The notes under the pieces were generated by a model that searched no databases, had not been told where the DNA came from, and was given only the letters and a program-made list of their open reading frames with translations. A stretch of DNA of 64,000 nt from Wuchereria bancrofti (Eukaryota; Nematoda; Chromadorea; Rhabditida; Onchocercidae): positions 21,158,779 to 21,222,778 of the forward strand of contig SSBO01000012.1 in assembly GCA_005281725.1 (NCBI GenBank), read 5' to 3'. The translations under genes and the position numbers were made by a program. Shown here in pieces: positions 26,943 to 38,802 of the stretch. Position 1 is the first letter of the stretch, and each line of letters opens with the position of its first letter.

Positions 26943-29464
26943 ATGTCTTTTATTACTTCGTCTCTTCTAGCTAATTTTTCTTTACTTATCATTATTCGAT
27001 CAGTTATTCTGCAAGAAAGTAAATTTTTGCTTCAAATATTCGAAAAAAAAAAAAAAAATTTATTCTACAAATTTGGTTACGTACATATTTAATTATTTAA
27101 TTACACATTTCAAATATCAAATGAAAATAGTTGGAATAGAATATTTTAGCTTTTTTTTTCCTACAAAAATTTAATATGGTATAAACTAAATTGAAATATT
27201 TAGAATTACTCGATGATAATCCAGTAAATTGGCTTCATGATTTCGTTCGACGTGGAAAAGGTTCTGTTTCTAAGTTACCATTTGATGAAATATTCATCGA
27301 TCAGTTAAATGGCGACGATACAAATAGTATTTCAACAATGACAAATACTTTAGCTGAAATGTCAAGCAAGAATTCAAATGTCGTAAAAATTGGTGGTGAT
27401 GTTAGTCGCTTGCTTTTTCTGGATCAAATTGAAAGGTTAATGTAATCAAATGAATTAAAAAGAGTTATACTCTCATTTGCAAATTTAATTTTAGTCATTG
27501 GTCTGCCACTTTCAACAGTAACCATTGATAGTATAAAGTGGTACAGTTGAAATGATGAAAAGAAGCAAAAATATCATAAATAATTCTAAATTACAGAACT
27601 ATTTACTTACATATTTGTTTGTTTATTTATTTACTTATTTATGAAAATGAATACTTTCTGGTTAATTAAACTTAGATACTGTGATCTTTCAATAATCTGA
27701 TCCGGAAATGAGAAATAGAGAGAGATGATGTAATATATACATATTTGTTCGTTCATTTATTTACTTATTTATGAGAATGAATACTTTCTGGTTAATTAAA
27801 CTTAGATTGTGTGATCTTTCAATAATCTGATCCGGAAATGAGAAATAGAGAGAGATGATGAAATGAAGGAATGAATTATCGAAATGATTTTCTTTTTTCC
27901 TTCTAATTCAACAATTCGCATTTTCCCATTTATCATTTATTTAACTAACTTTTTGTTTCAGTTTAATATGACAACCAGTAATGTTTCAAAAGTTATACCG
28001 ATTTCTTCTGTTATACCTATAATAAAAACGAAATCACAAACAGCGTTATTAGCCACAACAATGACATCATCAATAACACCAACACGCATACCGGAATTAG
28101 TAACAACCGAAACAGGAACATATTTCCGGCAAATTGAAAATGCTACCAAACAAACTGAAGTTGATTTCAAGCGACTTGCATCGCTATTACAAGTAAAAGT
28201 TTTTACATTTTTTTGCTATAAGCAATTCATATCCTACTCATTCCTTTTCCTGTCACATCCGTTATTTTGAGCAAACCGTTCAATGATATCAGTCAAATTT
28301 TAGAAAACAGTGATAATTTAATTTTTAGCAAATGATTGATAAACGAAAAGCAAAGAAAAGTTATATTACAAAGGAGAGCGAAATGAAGCAAAATGTTAAA
28401 CTTAAAAATGATTCATTAGTTGGAGAAACAATTCAATCATCTTTTCAACAAAATACATTCAGTGTATCGGATTTGAAACCCATTGAGATTCGTTATCATC
28501 GTTTAAATCCGGATTCGAAACCGGAAAACAGTTATGCCATTTCCAAGTATGTTTTCAACTAGATATATTTTCTCTGGTTATAATGAAGAGCATAAAGAAG
28601 AGAAGTAAAAATTTAGAAATAAAATTGATATAGCGCCCATTGCTTATGTTGACCTTTGACATTCTTAATTTCCCTCTATCGAATTAAATTGCAATTTAAG
28701 TTATTGATATAAGATCAAATCTTATTTATTAAATAAAAATAAACTTGCTAACATATATTTAACTCTCATCAAAATGTACTATAAAATATATTCATTAATA
28801 GTATTTTATCACTATAATTCTTTTTTTTTTTTAGAAATTTGGAAATAAAAGATGCAAAAAATACATATGAAAATGGCAATTCTATTGGAGGAAATCAAAG
28901 TTTGTACAATTTCTTGAAACAATCAAAAATCATTTGAATAAATTAAATCAACGTATTTTGGTTTATAAAAATGACTAAATGTTTGATTAGATTAAAAACA
29001 GGTGATAACAGGTGATAGTCATTTTTATACACACATAGTAAATTTCACATTTTTTATTCTAAAAAATTCAAGATCAAATAACTTAAGCATTGAAAAGAAA
29101 TGGTCGATATCCTAATGAAATATTGGCATCAATTTTTACAACTAAACATAAAAAAGTGAAGAACGATGATATGACACTATCAAAAATTATATTACCAACA
29201 TCTGAAATGCATACCAATGAGAATCCGATGATTTATATTATCAGACAAGTAAGTTAGTTACTATTTGCATATTTGTGAAATTTAATTATCTTACTAATTA
29301 AGTAATTAGGTATTCAATTATCTAATTAAGATCTAATTATCTTACTATCTATTTCTCAGATCAAAAAAAAAAAAGCAAATCAAAAAAAGAAAAAGAATCG
29401 GCAATTGATTAAAAGAGCAAATGAAAGATTAGTTGAAATAATACAAAACAAGAAGGATGTTTGA
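26943..29464 (+). CDS. Secreted Lys-rich protein, uncharacterised (350 aa)
   Basis: Seven exons: 26943-27018, 27204-27400, 27962-28192, 28329-28546, 28835-28899, 29088-29248 and 29360-29464 (1053 nt). The N-terminus MSFITSSLLANFSLLIIIRS reads as a signal peptide, followed by an acidic segment, a Thr-rich stretch (TTMTSSITPTRIPELVTTET) and a Lys-rich C-terminus (IKKKKANQKKKKNRQLIKR). Two donors are ambiguous. Exon 2 may run on to 27435 (GTTAAT) but then loses frame, and exon 5 uses GTTTGT at 28900; if unspliced there, the protein ends at the TGA at 28935-28937. Basic tracts could be proprotein processing or nuclear/nucleolar-type signals, which conflicts with secretion unless cleaved. No family recognised. 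It ends 38 nt before the next gene. Confidence -1.
27610..27860. repeat. Tandem duplication of about 121 bp in an intron
   Basis: 27610-27730 and 27740-27860 are near-identical (offset 130 bp), running from ACATATTTGTT to AGAGAGATGATG with a handful of substitutions. Each copy includes GATCTTTCAATAATCTGATC. It lies between exons 2 and 3 of the Lys-rich protein gene. A recent local duplication with no coding content. Confidence -1.
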
Positions 29465-29502
29465 TGTACATATGATAAGCAAGATGAAATTTTACTGTAC
29501 AA

Positions 29503-30853
29503 ATGTCAAAGGTCAAAGGGATAGTAAATATAAATGATGGACGAGATGCAAAGTTGACCTCACTAAGCTTATCATTTAGGGTTCCATTGTGCAGAACAAT
29601 AGAAATGATTATGAATTTGTGTCCACAATTACACTTGTGATTGATAATGGAGAAAAGATTCTGATAGACACTGGGCTTTCTACTGATATCAACGAGCGCA
29701 CTTGGATATTGCAAAGTTTATTTTTACAAAAGATGCACTATTACTAATTAATTAATTAATTAATTGTGATTATCTTCAAAATGTACATTTCCATTTTCAA
29801 TACTTTAAAATATTTAAATATTAATAATATTCCCATTTGATTTTAGTATATTTTTGTTGTAGGATTAAGTGAACTTGGTGCTCCACCACCATCTATCAAT
29901 CATGTAATCACAACTCATGGGCATCCTGATCATTCGGGTAACACTAATCATTTCCCAGATGCATTTCATTATGCTGGAAGATTTGTACACCTTGGAACGC
30001 ATTCCTATTTTTCACGAATTTTTGAGGTTTTCTTTTCAAAATTCATCAACATTTTAATCAATAAACAATATCACAGATCTGAGAAGCATATTTTCACTTA
30101 TGCTACAATAGTAAACTTAGAATTATTTGTGTACAAAACAAGAAAAAACTAAATTTTCTCAAAAAAAAAAAAAAAAATATATAAAACTAGATAAAAATTT
30201 CAGAATGATATTGAAAAATTAACAGAAAATGTTTATTTATTGAAAACACCGGGTCATACATCTGATGACATCTCTGTTCTCATAAATAATACTAGCTTTT
30301 TTGGCACCGTCATTGTTTCCGGTAAGATCAATACTTTTAGCAAACAAAACTCTCAAATTCTAATTTTTTGTCAAATATTCCTCTCTCTTCAAAGTTGAAA
30401 TTATTTGATTAGTTTGAATTTAAAAAGTATCAGCCTAATTGTTGTCAATATCAACTCACATCTATTAAAATCTATTTACGATGAAGAATTCTCAATAACA
30501 AACAAAAATATTAATCGTTTGATTAGTTCTTTATCCATTTAAATTTTTTACAGTTTAGCATTCTCAAACTTTTTTTTTTTTTTTTGAAAAAAAAGTGAAG
30601 CAATAAAAATTTCATGAAAAATTTTAGCAGTGAAAATATTACTTTCATTTGTATTGAAGGTGATATATTTATACGAAAGGAAGATCTGAAAGATTCGAGG
30701 ATATGGAAACAATTAGCAACAAATGAAATACAACAAGAAGAATCAAGAAGACGATTGCTCTGCTTAGCTGATTGTATCATTCCAGGACATGGATCACTAT
30801 TTCGAGTAAAGAGTAGCATGAAACGAATGCTAAATTGCCCTGGTAACTATTGA
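29503..30853 (+). CDS. Metallo-beta-lactamase-fold hydrolase, MBLAC1-like (210 aa)
   Basis: Exons 29503-29523, 29580-29715, 29863-30026, 30204-30321 and 30660-30853 (633 nt). The first coding exon is 21 nt (MSKVKGI) with donor GTAAAT and a 57-nt intron. Motifs: ILIDTGL; HGHPDHSG with metal ligands H71, H73, D75 and H76; PGHTSDD with H125; GDIF with D148; and a late PGHGS with H190. These are the di-zinc site of the superfamily. Length and order fit the small MBLAC1/SWIP-10 type of cytosolic hydrolase, implicated in histone pre-mRNA processing in vertebrates and glial/dopamine regulation in C. elegans; whether this gene is that orthologue is inference. The start was chosen because a TAG precedes GGTTCC in frame and this exon restores phase. 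Confidence -1.
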
Positions 30854-31702
30854 TAATCATTCATCAGTAATCGAAAATTAAGCAAAAATATTTTGCACAA
30901 CACAGCACTTCAAAGAAAAATTTCTTAGCTCTTATAATACCAAGGATTCTGCAGTAACCATAAAATTAATAATAAAGAACAGATCATTTTACTTCAAATG
31001 AATCGAATAATTACTATGCTTGAATATTACATGATAACACGATAAGCCAAATACTAATGGATATTTTATCATGTAATTGTTTTTGGAAAGACTAACAAAC
31101 TATCTGCATCCAGTTGTTATGCATAATTAATACTCCATCTCAATTATAATATCGTTAATCAAACTTAAAGGTGAGAAAAAATACCAGTTGAAAAAGACGA
31201 ATATCATTTTGTATTTTATTACATTTGTGAAAAAATAGAAAAAACTTAATAAATATCGCAGCACAACTCATTTGCTGTAAACATTGTCATAAAAAAATCT
31301 GCTATTAGGAGAACTGAATATATGTTCAGTAAAAACATACAGAATACATGAAAAACTCTTAATCAGGTGCTAAAAAGTTTAACTTATAGAAATAAATAAG
31401 AAAATAAAATCTTAGAATATAATTTCGGAAACCATTCGTAAACAAAATCGTAAAGAAAAAAGGAAATAACAATGAGTTTTAATGAGCAACAAAACCTAAC
31501 AATTGTTGTTAATCGACAAGTTAAAATATGCATTTTGCCTTGTAAACATTAATTGTGATTAAACTGTTATTAAATATACAATAATATGGTTGAACCAAAA
31601 AGTTATGAAATGCATGAAATGGAAAAACTGATGCGAAAAAAGAAATGATGGATATCAGATCTGGATTGTAAAATTCAATCCCGGTACAACTGAAAACAAC
31701 TG
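30854..31702. other. Convergent 3' intergenic region
   Basis: Lies between the plus-strand hydrolase and the minus-strand gene ending at 31703. It has fewer homopolymer runs than sequence to the left. No gene or RNA recognised. Confidence -1.
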
Positions 31703-34515
31703 TTATGACGATAAATTAGGAAGAATCTTCTTGCTCCATTCCGTCCAATGTTTTATCACGAATCGATCAACACCAAAGTAGTTCGCTGCCTTATAGATGA
31801 TAAAAGCGTAGAGGACACACAGCAAAAGATGGATTAAAGTCACAATGTAGGGATGATCAGCAAAATGGCTCGACATCTTCATGAATTTTCCTGCACCAGA
31901 AATGGTTTCGCTGGACTTCGCTGATGTTTCCTGGAAGTATGCCAACATTTCCCAAATAATTTAATATGTCTGAATTAAAAATTTTAACTTTGAAAAAAAT
32001 TGTCTTAGAATTTTCAATACAAAAGTCTGTTGGCGTAAAAAAAGTTTGGCTTAAGACCTCGTAATTTCCAGTGATTTCTATACAGCTAAGAAGCATCTCA
32101 AAGGTGCTCTCAAGCAATTCTCTAACAAATGTCACAACACTCGGATTTATCTACATGTGAAAGGCTAATGAAAAAAGTGTAGCACTGACTAGTATTATCT
32201 ACCTCTGGTTACAGTAAACAAAAATAGTAGGTACCGAAGAGTGATTTTTAAGTGCGGCCGAATCCTCCTTGGCAGAACTGATAACCGAATGATGTACATT
32301 GTTCGGCAATAGCTTTTCAACTAAATCAGTTTTAACGGTCTGAGACGTCTAAAATAAAACATTAATAAAGTGAAGATAAAGTTGGCAACATAATTTCTTG
32401 TCCTTTTAAGCCATACAACTTATAATTACAAGATCCTAATTTCGTATAACTCGACGATGCATGACGCCTAAGCTTATCAGTAAAACTCATGCATTATTTA
32501 GTTTCACATCATTTAAAAAGGACAGGCCTCATGGAAAATCCGATGAAAAACAGACAAAAAAGCATACCAAACTTGTGAGAGGTGTCAAACGACGCAATTT
32601 ACGACCACGTGATCGTGACCGTGAATTACGTCGCGAAAAATTCTTTTTCTTAACCAAAGGTATCGTTTGAGATATAGTGCCTTTTTTTGCCGATATCTGT
32701 GTCATCTTCAAAAAAGGAATACGTAATTAAAGTTTAACAAACAAAGAAAAAAATAGACTTAAGGCAAAAAATATTAATTACACGATAAGACATATATGAT
32801 AATATACAACAAAATAAAGCATAAGACTACGGTTTCTTGAGCATGAGCATATAAAACAGTTCATTTTTTAAGCACAAATTTAACAGTGACAGCTCATACT
32901 TCTAATAATGCCGTTTCATCTTATATTAAAAATTCACAATCGTCTTACTTTTACTGTCTTTTATTTAGAACTCTCTACTTACTTAGAACTAGATGTTTAT
33001 CTAAAACGATCTCTTCAGCAATGTTGCTAACTATTCGTATTCTAACCAGTATTGCTTATCATTCTGCATTACCAACAAGCTGTCATTCCCAATAAAGCTC
33101 TCCTAGTCATCATGTCCCTCTATCTATCCCCTTCAACAAATATAATAAGTCGGGTTACCCTTTTACAACATAAGAATAGAAACAACTGGATAGCTTGAAT
33201 ATTATTGGGATAGCCTCGTGCCAATACCGCCCTATAGTGGAACCATTAAACCATTTAACTACCAACTATCTCAAAATCATAACTTCTTATTATGAAAAGT
33301 CAGTAATGAATGGTAAAAGACATTTGAACATAAAACGATAAGTTGAAGCTGTAGCACAGGCAAATAATTAAATTCAAAACGATATCAAAAGAACATTTCT
33401 AACAAATTAAAACAGTGCCACCATAATATAATTGGGAATAGTGCTGAATAGATTATATTGGAGCAGTTTATACCACGGCCTTTATTACACCAATACAGCA
33501 GATTGAAGAAATAAATGGACCACTAAAGAACAATGGACAACCCTGACAGATAATGAAATGTCACCACGGTATTGCTGCTCTAATATGATGCAGAAATCCT
33601 AGCCCTTCTCTTCATCCTTTAACAGCCTCTTACTACGCATCGGCTACTTCATTACACAAGGGAAGAAATGAACCCTCTTTCATAGCAATTCACATCAAAT
33701 AATCACTTCACTCCACTGCCTCTCTCCATCCTAATTCATAAATTAATTGGAATTCACGAAACTTTCAAATGTATCTCCGCCGTCCGTCTAGATACAGCGC
33801 TCTCCTTTGTTTTTAACATTTTACAAATGTTTGTGTCACTCAAAATGCTTAAAAAATGACTATTCGTAAAATGTGGAGCGTTGGACACCTCAGTTTAAAG
33901 AGACATTCCAATTTTACAGTGTGCGGTTGTCAAGAACTTTCATATAATTCAAGTAGAGAAAGTTGAATGAGTAGTTTTTTCCATAATAAAACATAAAGCT
34001 TAAGTTATTCAGAAAAAGAATACGAAATCAGAAAGCAAATGTCCATTTTCTAAATGAATGATTTGAAGAACAAGGTGAAAAACACCAAAGTAAAAAGTCA
34101 CTCACAGTGCCTCTTTTTTTCGAGGCCTGTGAAAAACATTAAACTTACTTTTTGCTCACCATCTGAAAAACTTGGTGAAAAACCAAGTGATGAAAGAGTC
34201 GATGGTGGCTCAGTGTGATCCGATTCAAACGAAATATTCTTCAAATTCTGAAGTGAAGTAAATCTGAGACATTTTAGAAGTTATAAAATTCAAATCACAG
34301 AAAGGTAAATTGTTGGGACAAAATAAAATGCCATATGCTTTGGTTAGTAAACATCAGGATAACGACTTTAAAAACAACAAACAACAGATAAAGTTGCATG
34401 AACACACCTCTGACTGATTACCAGATTTTGTGCGAGATAATTTCATTTTTGATGCTGATGAATTCAGAGGACCAACTCTCATCCGTGTTGAACGTGTCAC
34501 TTTGCAGCTACTCAT
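31703..34515 (-). CDS. Basic/SR-containing protein with one C-terminal membrane segment (259 aa)
   Basis: Minus-strand exons: 34515-34408, 34247-34149, 32705-32568, 32348-32235, 32150-32058 and 31930-31703 (780 nt, all phase 0). The N-terminus MSSCKVTRSTRMRVGPLNSS is basic. It is followed by a Ser-rich stretch (STLSSLGFSPSFSDGEQK) and an Arg/Ser patch (NFSRRNSRSRSRGRKLRR) that looks like a nuclear localisation or SR region. A single hydrophobic segment (VTLIHLLLCVLYAFIIY) lies about 30 residues from the C-terminus (FVIKHWTEWSKKILPNLSS). With no signal peptide this suggests a tail-anchored or inner-nuclear-membrane-type protein, which is inference. Exon 5's donor GTCTTA is weak. The 1.44-kb intron 2 could hide a further exon. 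No known family identified. Confidence -1.
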
Positions 34516-36557
34516 CTTTAAAGGCCAAACACTTCGTTTGCTGTCAAGAAATGATTTTCAGATACAAAACAAAAGATGAATACGTCATCTTTAAAATCAA
34601 AGAAAAAGTAGATGAAAAGGAAACACAACACAAAATACTGCAAAATGTGGAAAGTTTTGTGCATAGTTACAAAATTCTATGTGTATGAAATTAGTTACTG
34701 AACTAATAAAAATAACATTATAAAAATCTTGAAAGCCTAATTACTGAACTCAAAAACTTCAGACCTCAAGTAAAATTACAAAAAAGAAAAGAAATAGTCA
34801 TCCACTTCATCTTACACAGAATAATAACAAACAAATATATCAAATCCATGTAAATTAAATATTATCAAATCACTGATAAAAGGACAATTGACAACTGTTC
34901 AAAGAATCCTTTCTAAAGAAAGTTACAATGAGCAGAAACGAAGATTGTGATAATAATTAGGAGAGACTATAATGAAAGCGACAGAAAAAAGTAAAAAGAA
35001 CAAGCTGTTTCTGTTTTTGTGGTAGTAATTGGGAAGATATCAACTACAGAAAATGAAATGTTGCATTGATCCAGTGATAAGTTCCGGATTACAGCTTATT
35101 CCTATATATCCATATATATTCATAAATTGAGAAACTATACATTCCTGATATCAGTAGTGAAAACAGTTTGAAAAAGGAAGACCTTTATGATGGACAATAC
35201 GGGTCAGAACAACACGCAAAGTTATTTCTTACGAGAAGACAATATCACAGTCTAATGTGGAATTGGCAAACAACAAACTCGATCGAAATAAGCAAAGACA
35301 TTTGAGCGTCAACTAACACGTTACGCTGACGTGCACGTACGTCACGAGATGACGCCACCCAACATCCCCACCTCACATCCTTGAAGAGCCACTAGAAAAT
35401 GAGCAAATGCAATATTCAATTATCAACTTTGGCGGATTCAGAAATTCGTTTTGAGCATTCTTTTATACAAAGCAGCACAAAAATTGTGATTTATATTAGA
35501 TTTGATTAGCTCATGAATTGATCGACTGAGTGATTTGAAGACCGAGAGCTAATGAGCCATAGGATCTGACTAATGAATTAATTCATATTTGAGAATGATT
35601 CATAACAGATCAATATTCATCATCATTTCTCAAAAATAATAGAAGACAACGAAATTCGTTTCAGAATTACAATTAATTGCGAAATTACGAAATGCGACGA
35701 ATTGATTTCTGTTTCGTATACCAATGAGTTATAAATTATGATCGTGCGAGCACAGTTAGGTTAGAAAATTTAAATGTGAAAAATAAATCTGAGGAACTGC
35801 GTTACAACATTTACTTTGCTTAATTTTAATTTTTACAATTACAATATTTCTCACTCACATTAAGGAAACTCATATTACTTACTTACCAAAATTTTGTTGT
35901 AGCATAAAAAAATTTAACTGAAAAATTAAAGCTGAAAGACAAATAGGAAGCACTTATATTAGTAGTTAATTCTCAAATGAATCAAATAGACAATACTAGA
36001 CGATAGGCGTAATACAATCAATAATATAATTCACTTTAAAGCATTATTTAGTTAAACACTCAACCAAAAGTCATTTGTTGGAATTAATCGATGATCGCAT
36101 ATTCTTGTTGTAAGAATTAATGGACCTCAAAAGTGAAGTTAACAGTAAAATAACAGAAAAGATGTGACAAGGAAGTAATATACAGAACAAATAAATTCAT
36201 TGTCTATATCTTCAGTTATCTTCTTAAAAAAAAAAAAAAAATTCAAAAATTTGTGAACAATAATGGACAGTGTATATTTTTAGTTTTGTGCTAAGACCAA
36301 ATATGATATTTTATTAATTCTAATATTAAGAATATTTTACTCTCTGCTTGAGAATTGAAAATAAAATTGCTCAAAAGTTGTTGAAATTTAGCTAATATAA
36401 AAGATGCCACTTAAATAAATCCTTTTCAGTAAAAAAAAAATTATCATTCAAGTAAATAAGTCCTTTTCAGTAAATGATTATTATGCAAGAAAATGAAAAC
36501 ATGTAAAAAGTAAGTCGAAAATAGTAACAAAACTATCACTTAAAACACTCGTCATTC
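34516..36557. other. Upstream region of the minus-strand basic protein; intergenic
   Basis: No gene seen. At 35290-35370 the base composition becomes GC-rich with several ACGT cores, listed as a regulatory candidate. The rest is AT-rich without long open frames of protein-like composition; the 96-codon plus-strand frame at 34398-34688 is the shadow of exon 1 of the minus gene. Confidence -1.
35327..35344. promoter_or_regulatory. ACGT-core inverted element, bZIP-type site candidate
   Basis: TGACGT, a palindromic GTGCAC centre and ACGTCA make an 18-bp inverted motif, with another TGACG eight bases away (GATGACGCC). These are half-sites of CREB/ATF/XBP-1-type bZIP factors by established knowledge. 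It lies about 0.8 kb upstream of the start codon of the minus-strand gene at 34515, in the only GC-rich patch of this interval, so it may be its promoter. Confidence -1.
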
Positions 36558-37566
36558 TCACTTTTTTCTTCTAACTTTTTGACGTCCCTGAAAAAAAAAA
36601 AAGTAATTTTAATCTGATATTATCTTTCATTAAGATATTTTGATGTAAAAAAATGATTTTAAATTTAAAAATGAATAAAAAGTGAATAACATTTAATAAG
36701 AATGAAAAATATGGAAAGAGTTAACAATAAATTGATAAGAATTAAAAAATTATATACCTTTTTCAAGGGCATTTTACGTTCAATTTTCTGTACAGTTCCC
36801 CAATTACTTATTGCATCATCAATCGTTTCACTTTGATTTGCTGGAATCATTTCACCTGAAAATATAATCTTAATAAATTTAAAGTATGCATTTTTTTTTT
36901 TCGAAATGGTAAACTTTATTAAAATCTCTCAGTAAAGTAATATAATTTTTATTTTTGCTAACCCTGTTTGATTTTCGCAATTGCTCTTTTTTGTGCTGGT
37001 GACTTTATTGTTTCTTTGGATACTTTTGGTTTTAAATCTTGCTATAAATTTAAATTTCAAGTTTATATTCCTCGACAGAATTGACATTTAATGGAAAATA
37101 TGTGACAATATGGTTCATTTAGAAATAATTTGATATATTATATAAATAAAAAAAGAAATTTATATAAGACTTTTTTCACATATTTTAGTGCTAATCTATT
37201 TTATATTCGAAAAGATAAGCCAAATAGATAAATAAATAAATAAATAAATAAATAAATGCTACAATCAGTAATCCATATGTAATGGAATAATTTGCATACC
37301 AATTTGTAACATATATCATATAAATATGAATGCAACTTAGATTGTATTTACTTCACATGCAAAATGTTCAATTGAAATTTGGCGCTTTGTACAAATGCGC
37401 TTTGAATGTAAACATTAATTCCTCTTACATCAGTGTCACTTTCTTCAGTTGACAATTTTTTACAGCATGTTGTGATTAGCAGTATGGTTATTCCAATAAA
37501 TGTGCAAATTTGTAAACAAATTGATGCAATTTTGATGATAATTGATAATGAAACTATTGATTCCAT
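36558..37566 (-). CDS. Small single-pass membrane protein, uncharacterised (114 aa)
   Basis: Minus-strand exons 37566-37429, 37041-36963, 36855-36758 and 36587-36558 (345 nt). Begins MESIVSLSIIIKIASICLQI and continues with a second hydrophobic run (FIGITILLITTCC), giving one long or two short membrane spans at residues about 5-35. The remaining 80 residues are hydrophilic and Lys-rich, ending RKMPLKK-GRQKVRRKK. Donors GTAAGA, GTTAGC and GTATAT all sit in phase. No ATG lies upstream in the same frame before a non-coding stretch, so this Met is the start. The Cys pair after the membrane segment could be palmitoylated. Family unknown. Confidence -1.
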
Positions 37567-38802
37567 TTTTTTTTCTTTTTTGATTTGATTTGATTTGTTT
37601 AACTGCACACACTGCAAATTATATTATATCAAAATTTGAAACAATCATTAAAATGAAATTTTCTGTAAATAAATAAGATAAAAATTGATTTAATGATGGA
37701 GTGATTGCAAGTATTTATAAATAAAACATTTTTTTGAAATATTTTTGGTAAGAAATTATCACAGTGTGCAGAAAATAATGAGAATTGTAAATGATTGCAA
37801 CCGCTTCTGCAGTCTTAATATTAAATAAATTAATGATAAATTATGAAATATTTCTTTTAAATTCTTACCAAATAATTTTATTCTCATTATATGCATATAT
37901 TCATATGTTTATTTTTTATATTCCATGTAAAAATATGCAGGAAATGATAAAAAATTGTAGATAATTGCAAATCATTTCTGCAATTTCAATGTTATCACAA
38001 TTTACTTAATTAGCATTTTAATTATATCTGAAAAAACTGATTAAAAGATCATTAAAATATGAGCATATTAAGTCTTTAAATAAAGATTGAATGGCTATAC
38101 CAAATAGAGGTCACTTTGAATGGACGATCATAAATGACCGCTAATGCTAATAAATTCTTCTATGAAAATTAGTAATATCATTCTTATCTGAATGCTTTAA
38201 ATTTTTATATTAAATAATTAGCGGATATTAAAAGCGTTTAAATTATAGAAATTTAATATCGTTCAAATTTGTATACTTCTTATGAATAATCTTGATGATT
38301 TGTTGATATCATATTTCAATCGAAAATTTCCCAAATGTATCGTTTAGAAAAATTGAACGAAAAAGTTTGCTCTGTTTAAAATTAAAAATCAATTAGTAAA
38401 TGTTTTAAATTTACACATGAAAGTGAGTGAATGTTTCTAATTCAAAAGTTTAACGATTATTTCATTGAAAGATTTCGGACAATTCGTGCGTGCATCAGTC
38501 TCATTTCATTCATATCATTGCTCAACAAATGCAAAAATCGAGAACGATCGTGTTCTGTGACCCCCCATTTGACCTATTTAATGTCCCCGTTCTTGGTGTC
38601 ACATAATATCATGAGGACAAGATGTTTTCATATGAACTTGAATTACTATTTATCACTAATGGAGTCCAATGTTTGTTATTTTTCTTTTTCCTTTTTTTTT
38701 TATTTCTTTCTTTCTTTTTTTTTTTGGTATAATTATTGTAAGTTATTTTCATTGCAATGTTATTTATAGCTTTAAAAAAAAGAAAAGAATTCCCACGAAA
38801 AG
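37567..38802. other. Divergent intergenic region
   Basis: Lies between the minus-strand small membrane protein and the plus-strand MBOAT gene. AT-rich; a poly-T tract ends at about 38725. A 112-codon plus frame at 38431-38769 ends in T-run-encoded Phe and was not called. No RNA gene seen. Confidence -1.

Noticed and set aside
29409..29714. 101-codon minus-strand ORF
   Set aside because: Antisense to the hydrolase exon that encodes ILIDTGL; the plus strand has motifs and phased splice sites.
34398..34688. 96-codon plus-strand ORF
   Set aside because: Antisense shadow of exon 1 of the minus-strand basic protein.
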